From Pseudomonadota bacterium (lineage in GTDB: Bacteria > Pseudomonadota > Gammaproteobacteria > Burkholderiales > Thiobacillaceae), in NCBI GenBank assembly GCA_021802595.1, contig JAJZRT010000053.1, forward strand, positions 1 to 11,741: 11,741 nucleotides of DNA, read 5' to 3'. The notes beneath the pieces are model-generated. The model did no database searches and had not been told where the DNA came from. It was given only the letters and a program-made list of their open reading frames with translations. The position numbers were made by a program, and so were the translations under genes. Positions 5,131 to 11,741 of this stretch are shown piece by piece (positions within the stretch are counted from its first letter, which is position 1; each line of letters begins with the position of its first letter).

Positions 5131-6828
5131 TCACACCCGCCCCGTCAAATCCACCACCCGCGACACTTCCGACAGCGAAGTCACGCCATCCAGTACGCGC
5201 TTGACGCCATCCTCGGCCAGCGGGTGATAGCCGTGCTCGAACGCGGCGCGGCGGATTTCGTGCAGGGGCGCATCGTTGGCCACCAGTTCGTCCAGGGTCG
5301 GGTCCATCCGCAGCAGTTCGATCAGCGCCAGGCGCCCCTTGTAGCCCTTGTTGCTGCAGGCCGGGCAGCCGGTGGCGCGGTAGATCTGCGGCGCTTGGGT
5401 CGGGTCGGCACCGAGGATGCGTGCTTCGCCTTCGTCGGGCGTGTAGGCTTCCTTGCAGTGCGGGCACAGCTTGCGCACCAGGCGCTGCGCGACGACGCCG
5501 ATGATGTTGCCGGAGAGGATGCCGGGCTGGATGCCGATGTCCATCAGGCGCGGAAACACGCCGAGCGCGGAGTTGGTGTGCAGGGTGGTGAACACCTGGT
5601 GGCCGGTCATCGCGGCGCGGAACGCCATCTCGGCGGTGTCGCGGTCGCGGATCTCGCCGACCAGGATGATGTCCGGATCCTGCCGCATGATCGAGCGGAT
5701 GCCGTTGGCGAAATCGAGTTTCAAGGTTTCGTTGACCGAACTCTGGCGCATCAGCGTGACCGGGTATTCGACCGGGTCTTCCAGCGTCATGATGTTGACG
5801 GTCTCGTTGTTGAGATGCGAGAGCATCGAATACAGCGTGGTGGTTTTGCCGGAGCCGGTCGGCCCGGTGACCACCAGGATGCCTTCCGGGCGCGCCATCA
5901 TCAGCTGCAGTTCGCGCAGCGCGTCGGCGGTGAAGCCCATCTGTTCCAGTGGCATGATCGACTTCTCGCGGTCGAGGATGCGCAGCACCACGTTTTCGCC
6001 GTGGATGCCGGGCTGCGACGAGACGCGGAAATCGATCGGCCGGCCGTTCAGGGTGAGCGACATGCGGCCATCCTGCGGCGCGCGCGTCTCGGCGATGTTC
6101 ATGCCCGAGAGTACCTTCAACCGCACCAGGATGCCCGGCCAGTAGGTCTTGTGCAGGCTGCGGATCTGCTCCAGCACGCCGTCGATGCGGTAGCGGATGC
6201 GCAGGAAGGCGTGCTCGGGCTCGAAGTGGATGTCGGAGGATTCGCGCTTCACCGCGTCGGTGAGCAGCGCGCCGACCAGCCGCACCACCGGCTGGGTGTA
6301 TTCCTCGGTGTCGGGGTTGAGGCTGGCATAGTCGACCTCGCCGGTCTCGATCTCGCGCAGGATGCCGTCGAGCGAGAGGTCGAAACCGTAGAACTTGTCG
6401 ATGCATTCGAGCAGCTGGGCTTCGGCTGCCAGCAGGGTGTCGATCTCGATCTGGCCGCCGAGACCGGCCTTGAGCTGGTCGAGCGCGACGACGTTGAACA
6501 TGTCGGTGGTCGCGAGAGTGAGCACGTTGCGCGCGGCATCGTGGGCGATCGGCAGCAGATGGTGGCGGCGGGCGAACTCTTCGGGCACCAGATGCAGCGC
6601 CTCGGGATCGGCGACCACCTGGGTGAGGTCGATGCCCTGGCTGCCGAGGGCATTGGCAAGCTGGTCGCGCAGCACGGCCTCGGTGATGAAGCCGAGCGAG
6701 ACCAGCTGGCGGCCGATCGGCAGGCCCGTGGCTTTCTGTTCCTTCAGCCCGATGCGCAACTGGTCGAGGGTGATCAGCCCCTGCGTGACCAGGGTTTCGC
6801 CCATGCGGAGTTTCTTGCGGCGCTCCAT
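5131..6828 (-). CDS. mshE: MshE pilus extension ATPase (GspE family) with MshEN c-di-GMP-binding-like domain
   Basis: 565 residues, full length for the family. Residues about 5-65 form an MshEN-type domain with two tandem motifs: RMGETLVTQG-IT-LDQLR-GLKEQ (8-31) and IGRQLVSLGFITEAVLRDQL-ALGSQ (38-64). Then come the GspE N2 region with SSDIHFEP and RYRIDGVLEQ (197-221), Walker A GPTGSGKTT (322-330), the Asp box TLEDPVEYP (348-356), Walker B IILVGEIRD (388-395), the His box GHQVFTTLHTN (409-419), and the zinc-binding CPHC (455-458) with CPAC (488-491). It hydrolyses ATP on the cytoplasmic face of MshG to drive pilus assembly. ATG 6828 follows the mshN stop by 9 nt with a weak AAGAG upstream. 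Its normal partner gene mshG is 583 bp away because of repeat DNA. Confidence 0.95.
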   Translation of the reverse strand: MERRKKLRMGETLVTQGLITLDQLRIGLKEQKATGLPIGRQLVSLGFITEAVLRDQLANALGSQGIDLTQVVADPEALHLVPEEFARRHHLLPIAHDAARNVLTLATTDMFNVVALDQLKAGLGGQIEIDTLLAAEAQLLECIDKFYGFDLSLDGILREIETGEVDYASLNPDTEEYTQPVVRLVGALLTDAVKRESSDIHFEPEHAFLRIRYRIDGVLEQIRSLHKTYWPGILVRLKVLSGMNIAETRAPQDGRMSLTLNGRPIDFRVSSQPGIHGENVVLRILDREKSIMPLEQMGFTADALRELQLMMARPEGILVVTGPTGSGKTTTLYSMLSHLNNETVNIMTLEDPVEYPVTLMRQSSVNETLKLDFANGIRSIMRQDPDIILVGEIRDRDTAEMAFRAAMTGHQVFTTLHTNSALGVFPRLMDIGIQPGILSGNIIGVVAQRLVRKLCPHCKEAYTPDEGEARILGADPTQAPQIYRATGCPACSNKGYKGRLALIELLRMDPTLDELVANDAPLHEIRRAAFEHGYHPLAEDGVKRVLDGVTSLSEVSRVVDLTGRV

Positions 6829-6837
6829 GCGGGGCTC

Positions 6838-7959
6838 TTATCGAACCGACTTCAGCTGCTGCACGCGCGCTTCGGCCTGGGCACGGTCGTAGCGGTGCGC
6901 GCCGCCGTCTGCGAGGGCTTTCTCGTAATACGTCAGCGCGCTGGGGTACTGTTGCAGCTGGTCTAGGCTGACCGCCAGGTTGAAGGCGTAATCGGCATTG
7001 CCGGGCGCACCCCGATACGCTTCGAAGTAGGCAGACTGGGCGTCGTTCCAGCGCCCCTGCCCGGCGTAGAGGTTGCCGAGCGCCTGGTAGAGCTCGGGGC
7101 TGGGGGCGCGTTCGATCAGGGTTTTCAGGCGGCTTTCGGTGGCCTGGCTGTCGGTATTGCCGAGCAGGTCGAGCAGGGCACCTTGCGCGGCTGCATTGCG
7201 GGGGTCGAGGTCGAGCACCTGGCGATACAGGCGCTGGGCGTCGGCGTCGCGGTTTTGTGCAGTCGCAATCGCGGCCAGCCCCAGCAGCGCATCCACACTG
7301 GGCCTGCGGGCGGAAGCCTGGGTGTAAAGCCGCTGTGCCTCGGTCAGGGCGCCGCGCTGGTAGGCGGCATAGGCCTGGGTGAGCAGGTTTGTCTGCAGGT
7401 CGGGCTGGAACACAGGCAGGGTGGCCGTCAGCGCGGGGCGTGCAGGCGGGGCCATGTGGGGCGTGCTGTCGACCGGCGGCGCGACGGGTCGGGCTGGCGT
7501 GCGGGCGGCTACTATGGCGGCAGGTTCGGGATGGCGCACGGGCGTGGCAGGCAATGCGGCAGGCACAGGCTGGGGGGGAGGCGCTGGTGTGGGTGCAGCG
7601 GGTGCGGCGACGTGGGCGATGGCCGGCTGCGGTGGCACGGCAGCCGGTGGTTGCAGGGCGAAGTAGAGATACACGCCATAGCCCAGCGCGATCAGGACAG
7701 CCAGCAGGGCGGTGAGCGGCACCAGCGAAAGCTGCGGCCAGCGTAGCCGGGGCGCCTGATGCGCAGCTGGTACGGGCTCGTTGTTGCCGAACAGCAGACC
7801 AGGCGGCTCGACCCATTCGCGCGCCTTCGCGGTACCGGGGAGGGCCGGCTCCAGTTCGAGATCGCCCTCGATCCGCATGCCGGATTCCGCTTTATCTGCG
7901 CCAGACCGCCCCGGGTTCGCGGCTTCGGCCTGTTTCAGCGCTTTCAGCAGGAGGCTCAC
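6838..7959 (-). CDS. mshN: MshN-like TPR pilus biogenesis protein
   Basis: 373 residues from GTG 7959, which overlaps the mshL stop as GTGA and has AGGGTG about 8 nt upstream; the protein then begins SLLLKALKQAEAAN, a start I recognise in related proteins. An ATG at 7980 would add seven residues but overlap mshL by 25 nt, so I prefer the GTG. The layout is a short cytoplasmic acidic segment, one membrane helix (about 77-101, LVPLTALLAVLIALGYGVYLYFA), a Pro/Ala-rich linker of about 75 residues, then TPR-type helices to the C-terminus (TQAYAAYQRGALTEAQRLYTQA; LYRQVLDLDPRNAAAQGALL; LYQALGNLYAGQGRWNDAQSAYFEA; ADYAFNLAVSLDQLQQYPSALTYYEKAL). The periplasmic TPRs probably support assembly or positioning of the secretin, by analogy with PilW/PilF-like factors. 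Confidence 0.82.
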   Translation of the reverse strand: MSLLLKALKQAEAANPGRSGADKAESGMRIEGDLELEPALPGTAKAREWVEPPGLLFGNNEPVPAAHQAPRLRWPQLSLVPLTALLAVLIALGYGVYLYFALQPPAAVPPQPAIAHVAAPAAPTPAPPPQPVPAALPATPVRHPEPAAIVAARTPARPVAPPVDSTPHMAPPARPALTATLPVFQPDLQTNLLTQAYAAYQRGALTEAQRLYTQASARRPSVDALLGLAAIATAQNRDADAQRLYRQVLDLDPRNAAAQGALLDLLGNTDSQATESRLKTLIERAPSPELYQALGNLYAGQGRWNDAQSAYFEAYRGAPGNADYAFNLAVSLDQLQQYPSALTYYEKALADGGAHRYDRAQAEARVQQLKSVR

Positions 7960-9761
7960 TGATTGCACCCTGAAGGGCATGAACTCCGCGCGCTGCTCGG
8001 AAGCAGGTGCTGGAACTGGCGGAGCTCGTCGCTATCCAGCGTGGGGTTGGACACCACGGTGGGCCGCAGGAAGATCACCAGTTCGGTCTGGCTGTTGATG
8101 CGTTCATGCTGGCCGAACACGGCGCCGATGCCTTCGGGGCGCGACAGGCCGGGGATGCCGTCGCGCGCGTTGTTGCGGTCGTCCTGGATCAGGCCGCCGA
8201 GGACCACGGTCTGGCCGCTGCGCACCTGCAGCAGCGATTCCATTTCGCGCACCTGGATGATGGGAATGGCATTCTTGACGCCCTGTTTTGCAAGATCCGG
8301 ATTGGGATCATCCACAAACCCCACCTTGCGCGAGATGGTGGGGCGCACGGTCAGCGACACCATGCCATTCTCGTTGATCTGCGGCAGTACCGACATCACC
8401 ACGCCAATTGGCACGGTGTGGGCTGTAGTGGTGAACGTGGCGGGCTGAAGAACCGAACCGGATGAGGATAAGGTCCCCTGCTGCGACTGCACGGAAAAAT
8501 AAACCAGATTGTCGACCACCTTGAGCAGGGCGGTCTGGTTGTTCAGCGCCATGAGTTTGGGGCTGGACAGCACCTTGGTTTTGCCGAACGATTCCAGCAG
8601 GTCGATTGCCGCGGAAAAACCGTTGCTGCCGGTATTGGTGTAGGTGGCCTGGATGAAAGGCGAGAGTGCGCCCGCCAGTGCATTGGTGCCGCCGCCTATG
8701 GTCGTGATCTTCCAGCCGCCCGCCCCAGTTGCGAGAACCTTCGACCAGTCGATGCCGGCGCGGTACTGGTCCTTGAGCGTCACCTCGACGATGGTGGCCT
8801 CGATCAGCACCTGGCGCTGCGCGGCCTGCATCACGCGGTCGAGATACTGCTGCACCAGTTCCTGCTGTTTGGCAGTGCCCAGCACGGTCACGGTGCCCGC
8901 CACCGGATTGACCGCCACGTCGTTCTTGCCATCGATAGTCGGCTGGTTGGCGAACGCGGCGGTGAACAGGTTGGCGGCGCCCGCGCCGGCCTTGCTGGCG
9001 GCTTCGGCCTGCGACACCCGCTCGGCGCGCGCGGCTTTTTCCGCGTCCAGCCGGGCCGCGCGCTCCTCGGTGCTCTGGGTGACCGCACGCGTGCCGGCGA
9101 GGAGGGTGCGGATGTTGTCGGCCAGTACCGTCCACAGATCGCTGTTCGACTGGCTGGCGACGGTGGTGGTGGAGGAGTTCCCCGCACTGGCCGAGGCGGA
9201 GGTGGTGCCGGTCACTGCGCCGACGCCGCCGCCGGTGCTGGCGATCTGCGCCGCCACGCCGACGCTGGAAGTCGTGTTGCGGGCGACGTTGACGTAGTTG
9301 ATCGTGTAGGTCTTGGCATAGGGGGTGTCGGGCATGATCGACACCGTGCGGCCGTTCATTTCGTAGCGCAGGTCGGCCTGCCGTGCGATGCGGTCGAGAA
9401 TGGCCGGCAGCGGCTCCTGCACGGCATTGAGCGAGACGTTACCGGAGATGCCCGGATACAGGTCGATGTTGTACTGGGTGTCGCGTGCGATGGAAAACAG
9501 CAGGTCCTTCACCGGCACGTCGTTGACCACGACGGTATACGTCGGAACCGGCGCGCCCGGCTTGGGCGGGGACAGCGCGGGCACGGCCTTGACGGGCGCG
9601 GGCGGCAGGCCGGCAGGAACAGCTGCGGGGCTGGGTCGGGTGACATGGTCAGGCGAGGTGTCGAATGCCCGCGGGGGCACGCAGCCGCTCGCCAGCACGA
9701 GGCTGGACAGCGCCAGGCCCGTCAGTACGGAGCGTTTCAGCACGGCATTTTCCATCCTCAT
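7956..9761 (-). CDS. mshL: MshL secretin, outer-membrane lipoprotein
   Basis: 601 residues. The signal peptide ends LVLASGC with Cys27 as probable lipidation site. Next is a Pro-rich linker, an STN/N0 domain (about 75-158, VNDVPVKDLLFSIARDTQYN), a Gly/Ser/Thr-rich segment, a charged Ala/Arg/Glu helix (about 229-258), an N1-like domain (about 275-330) and the secretin barrel (about 380-570) with KVLSSPKLMALNNQTA, SGQTVVLGGLI, DGIPGLSRPEGIGAVFG and TELVIFLRPTV. It forms the gated outer-membrane ring through which the pilus passes. ATG 9761 overlaps the mshM stop by 4 nt. The C-terminal tail carries CPSGC, which is unusual and could form a disulfide. The GIPGLSRP-EG-G-FG stretch departs slightly from the usual LP-LG-LF pattern. 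Confidence 0.93.
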   Translation of the reverse strand: MRMENAVLKRSVLTGLALSSLVLASGCVPPRAFDTSPDHVTRPSPAAVPAGLPPAPVKAVPALSPPKPGAPVPTYTVVVNDVPVKDLLFSIARDTQYNIDLYPGISGNVSLNAVQEPLPAILDRIARQADLRYEMNGRTVSIMPDTPYAKTYTINYVNVARNTTSSVGVAAQIASTGGGVGAVTGTTSASASAGNSSTTTVASQSNSDLWTVLADNIRTLLAGTRAVTQSTEERAARLDAEKAARAERVSQAEAASKAGAGAANLFTAAFANQPTIDGKNDVAVNPVAGTVTVLGTAKQQELVQQYLDRVMQAAQRQVLIEATIVEVTLKDQYRAGIDWSKVLATGAGGWKITTIGGGTNALAGALSPFIQATYTNTGSNGFSAAIDLLESFGKTKVLSSPKLMALNNQTALLKVVDNLVYFSVQSQQGTLSSSGSVLQPATFTTTAHTVPIGVVMSVLPQINENGMVSLTVRPTISRKVGFVDDPNPDLAKQGVKNAIPIIQVREMESLLQVRSGQTVVLGGLIQDDRNNARDGIPGLSRPEGIGAVFGQHERINSQTELVIFLRPTVVSNPTLDSDELRQFQHLLPSSARSSCPSGCNQ

Positions 9762-11065
9762 CCAGTGGGCAAGACTACGCTGCGCATTTTGCCGACCGTG
9801 CGCAGAAACGGCGTACCTGCTGGCGCGGCGGGCAAGGTGCGCAATGCCGCCTCGGCCGCGTCACGGTTGGGGAACTCGCCTGCCAGGATCATCCAGGCGG
9901 GCACGCCTCGACTCAGGCCATGCAGCACCCGCACCGGTTGCGGCGTGGCGGCGTTCAAATCCCCCAATAATACGGCTGCCTGCGCCGCTTCTTTAGCCGA
10001 GGCGATCTGGATCACGTGGGTTTCGGGCGCGGCGGTGGCAAGCCAGCGCTGGGTTTGCCGCGCGAGTTCGGTCACGCGGGCGGCGGGCGTGGCGGCGGGC
10101 AATGGGCGCGGACTGGTTGTCCTCGCTGCCTGGGGCGGCCTGGCTGGCGGCGACCATGCCTGCCAGGCGACGAACGCCAGCAGGCCGAGTCCGGCCGCCA
10201 CGCCGGCCCCCGGCCAGGCCCAGCGCGGCAATCGGGGGCGGTGGCCGGCCTGCCCGGGCGACTGGATGTCGGCATCGCCGGCCGCGGCGTCAAGATGGGC
10301 CGGGGTGAGCGTATGGGTCTGTCCGGCATAGGCCGCGAGCAGGGTCTTGTCGGCCAGGACGTTGATGCGGCGCGACAGGCCGCCCGAGAAATGCGTCAGG
10401 CGCGCGATCAGCGCCGGCGAAAACAGGTCGGGGCCGCGATAGCCGGCCACCGCGAGGCGCGCGCGCAGGTACTCGGCGACCTCGTTTTCGCTCAGCGGCG
10501 ACAGATTGAGGCTGAGGGTGATGCGATCCTTCAGCTGGCGGATGCGCGGGTCGGCCAGTTGCACGTCGAGCTCGGGCTGGCCGAACAGCACGATCTGCAG
10601 CAGCTTGTCGGTGGCGGTCTCGAGATTGGTCAGCAGCCGCAGGAATTCCAGGTTGTCGAGCGCGATACCCTGCGCTTCCTCGACGAAAACAACCACGCGC
10701 CGGCCCGCTTCGTGACGCGCCAGCAGGGTGGTGTTGAGCTGCGCCAGCCGTGCCTGGCGGCCGTCTTCGGGGGCATCGATGCCGAGGTCGGCCAGGATCG
10801 CCGCCAGCATATCGTCGGGCGACAGGGTGGGATTGCCGAGGTAGACGCTGTCGACCTCGGCAGGCAACTGGGCGACCAGCTTGCGGCACAGCATGGTCTT
10901 GCCGCTGCCGACTTCGCCCACCACCTTGATGATGCCTTCGCCCTGGCCGATGGCATATAGCAATGCGGCCAGCATTTCCCCCCGCTGGCCGCCGGCATAC
11001 CAGTATTCGGTATTCGGCGTGATGCGGAAGGGGGCTTCTTTCAGACCGAAATAGTCAAAGTACAC
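9758..11065 (-). CDS. mshM: MshM/ExeA-like AAA ATPase with a membrane helix and C-terminal SPOR domain
   Basis: 435 residues starting MYFDYFGLKEAPF, the usual N-terminus of ExeA/MshM-type AAA proteins. Walker A is GEVGSGKT (50-57), Walker B is VVVFVEEAQ (124-132), and LFGQPEL plus GLSRRINVLADK (229-240) are family hallmarks. One membrane helix lies at about 284-304. After a Pro-rich linker, residues about 347-432 look like a SPOR domain (THVIQIASAKEAAQ, AWMILAGEFPNRDAAEAAL, PFLRTVGKM), expected to bind glycan strands of peptidoglycan. In relatives the protein couples ATP use to opening or spacing the cell wall for secretin assembly. The start is GTG 11065: a stop lies in frame at 11084-11086 and no other start is available upstream. 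No Shine-Dalgarno is visible, and a repeat ends 5 nt upstream. Confidence 0.87.
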   Translation of the reverse strand: MYFDYFGLKEAPFRITPNTEYWYAGGQRGEMLAALLYAIGQGEGIIKVVGEVGSGKTMLCRKLVAQLPAEVDSVYLGNPTLSPDDMLAAILADLGIDAPEDGRQARLAQLNTTLLARHEAGRRVVVFVEEAQGIALDNLEFLRLLTNLETATDKLLQIVLFGQPELDVQLADPRIRQLKDRITLSLNLSPLSENEVAEYLRARLAVAGYRGPDLFSPALIARLTHFSGGLSRRINVLADKTLLAAYAGQTHTLTPAHLDAAAGDADIQSPGQAGHRPRLPRWAWPGAGVAAGLGLLAFVAWQAWSPPARPPQAARTTSPRPLPAATPAARVTELARQTQRWLATAAPETHVIQIASAKEAAQAAVLLGDLNAATPQPVRVLHGLSRGVPAWMILAGEFPNRDAAEAALRTLPAAPAGTPFLRTVGKMRSVVLPTG

Positions 11066-11069
11066 GGGA

Positions 11070-11333
11070 GGGCGTGCTAATGCTCATTTCGCGTCTGCGT
11101 TTCCGCGAGAACGCGATGGATGCAAGGCGTGTCGCGCAGGCAAGGGCCATCCCTTGCCAGGCGGCGCAACGCCGCAGACGCGCTTTCTCGCGGAAACCCG
11201 AAGGGGTGAATTCAGTTTGGGCGCATTCCTTCGTCGCGAGCCGCTTGCAGTGATCGCACTGCGGCGCGTCACGCTTCGCGGACTGCACCCAAATTGAACT
11301 CGTCGCAGGCGTGAAATGAGCATTGGCACGCCC
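11070..11333. repeat. 264-bp MITE-like element with 30-bp terminal inverted repeats and two inner palindromic arms
   Basis: Left end 11070-11099 and right end 11304-11333 are reverse complements with 27 of 30 bases matching; each begins GGGCGTGC and includes AATGCTCATTTC. Between them are two more palindromes. Arm A is closed by TTTCCGCGAGAA (11100-11111 with 11185-11196) and has the hairpin GGCAAGGG-CCAT-CCCTTGCC (11139-11158). Arm B is closed by 11208-11229 with 11280-11301 (18 of 22 matching) and has the hairpin GCAGTG-ATCG-CACTGC (11247-11262). It can fold as a stem with two arms. Its last base forms part of the regulator's stop codon and its first base lies 5 nt from the mshM start. Open frames inside look accidental. 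No transposase is encoded. Confidence 0.85.
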
Positions 11334-11741
11334 TACTCGGTGCCGTAGGTCTGCATGCGGCTATACAGCGTGGTGCGGTTGATGCCCAGGAGCTTGGCCG
11401 CCTGCGACAGGTTGCCGTGGGTCATGTTGAGCGCGGCCTCGACATAGGCTTTTTCCCACTGGCGCAGGGTGACATCGAGGTTGAAATTGGCCAGCGTCTG
11501 CAATTGCTTGCGCGCCAGTTCGATCAAGGCCTTGCTGTCGTTGGCAAGCGGGATATCCTGCGGATAGGCCTGATCGGTATCGAGTTCGGCTTCCAGTTGC
11601 TGCGCGTTGACCGCCATGCCGGGATATTTGGTGGTCAGCCGGATGGCGATGTTGCGCAGTTCGCGCACGTTGCCGGGGAAGTGGTAGTCCTCCCACATCT
11701 GCTGCGCGCGCGGGTCGAGCGAGAACGGCTGGCTCCTGGCC
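11333..11741 (-). CDS. Sigma-54-dependent transcriptional regulator, C-terminal part (partial)
   Basis: 136 codons plus stop are visible, open at the right edge. FPGNVRELRNIAIRL (21-35 of the visible part) is the end of the AAA+ sigma-54 activation domain. The tail, LRQWEKAYVEAALNMTHGNLSQAAKLLGINRTTLYSRMQTYG, is a Fis-type helix-turn-helix with the NLSQAAKLLGINRTTLY recognition region. Such proteins bind enhancer-like sites and remodel sigma-54 RNA polymerase. The N-terminal sensory part and Walker motifs lie outside the window, so its signal is unknown. It runs in the same direction as the msh genes and might control them, but I found no convincing -24/-12 promoter in the gap before mshM. 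Its TAG stop (11335-11333) uses the last base of the neighbouring repeat. Confidence 0.9.
   Translation of the reverse strand, partial: ARSQPFSLDPRAQQMWEDYHFPGNVRELRNIAIRLTTKYPGMAVNAQQLEAELDTDQAYPQDIPLANDSKALIELARKQLQTLANFNLDVTLRQWEKAYVEAALNMTHGNLSQAAKLLGINRTTLYSRMQTYGTE

Noticed and set aside
4807..6966. Plus-strand open frame of 719 codons opposite mshE
   Set aside because: It is antisense to mshE with no recognisable domain; long antisense frames are expected at this GC content.
4550..7816. Very long minus-strand open frame of about 1088 codons
   Set aside because: It lies out of frame across mshE and part of mshN and runs through the repeats. Its composition is the Arg/Pro/Ala-rich pattern of a high-GC shadow frame, while the overlapping frame encodes a complete MshE.
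11091..11100. Shared GCGTCTGCG between the mshK repeat and the upstream 264-bp element
   Set aside because: The shared block is short and the surrounding arms do not align, so I treat the two as different families.
11055..11288. Minus-strand 77-residue frame with a CDHC motif inside the upstream repeat
   Set aside because: It spans the palindromic arms and the mshM start, has no ribosome site, and the arms themselves explain its sequence.
11066..11332. Sigma-54 (-24/-12) promoter before mshM
   Set aside because: TGGC-containing stretches exist, but none has the GG-N10-GC spacing on the minus strand.
11061..11340. Possible target duplication TACACGG / TACTCGG flanking the 264-bp element
   Set aside because: The copies differ at one base, and the left copy is separated from the element end by two bases. 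It may be chance without other copies to compare.

Overview
The window is a high-GC stretch of a bacterial chromosome. Its gene content and dispersed palindromic repeats look like a betaproteobacterium, perhaps a Thiobacillus- or Gallionella-like lineage; the lineage is inferred from family resemblance only. Nearly all of it is one minus-strand gene train for a type IV pilus or pseudopilus machine of the MSHA class. Read in transcription order (right to left) it runs: end of a sigma-54-dependent regulator, then MshM-like AAA ATPase with a SPOR domain, MshL secretin, MshN-like TPR protein, MshE motor ATPase, MshG platform protein, a MshI (PilM-PilN-like) protein, MshJ (PilO-like), MshK (PilP-like), and one prepilin. 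The only plus-strand gene is the last 54 codons of a histidine kinase at the left edge, which ends tail-to-tail inside the end of the prepilin gene.

The genes are tightly packed. mshM/mshL, mshL/mshN (GTG start), mshG/mshI, mshI/mshJ, mshJ/mshK and mshK/prepilin overlap by about 4 nt, and mshN/mshE are 9 nt apart. The proteins make a full trans-envelope set: MshE powers assembly on MshG, MshI-J-K form the inner-membrane alignment complex, MshL is the outer-membrane channel, and MshM and MshN are accessory envelope factors. MshE keeps an N-terminal MshEN-type domain, so c-di-GMP control is likely. Other MSHA pilins and the prepilin peptidase are not in the window.

The two real gaps in the train, and one coding sequence, are occupied by palindromic repeats of at least four kinds. 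(a) 11070-11333 is a 264-bp element with 30-bp terminal inverted repeats (27/30 matching) enclosing two further palindromic arms. It fills the whole space between the regulator and mshM. (b) 4577-5099 is an inverted-repeat element lying between mshE and mshG. (c) 4607-4714 is a second, smaller element inserted into the left arm of (b), flanked by an 8-bp direct repeat; removing it restores the symmetry of (b). (d) 1225-1333 is an imperfect inverted repeat inside the start of mshK, and it encodes almost the whole signal peptide.

Two protein oddities deserve attention. MshG seems to have an in-frame loss of about 30 residues that removes its usual first membrane helix and the following loop. 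The prepilin carries an EF-hand-like Asp/Asn loop and six cysteines.
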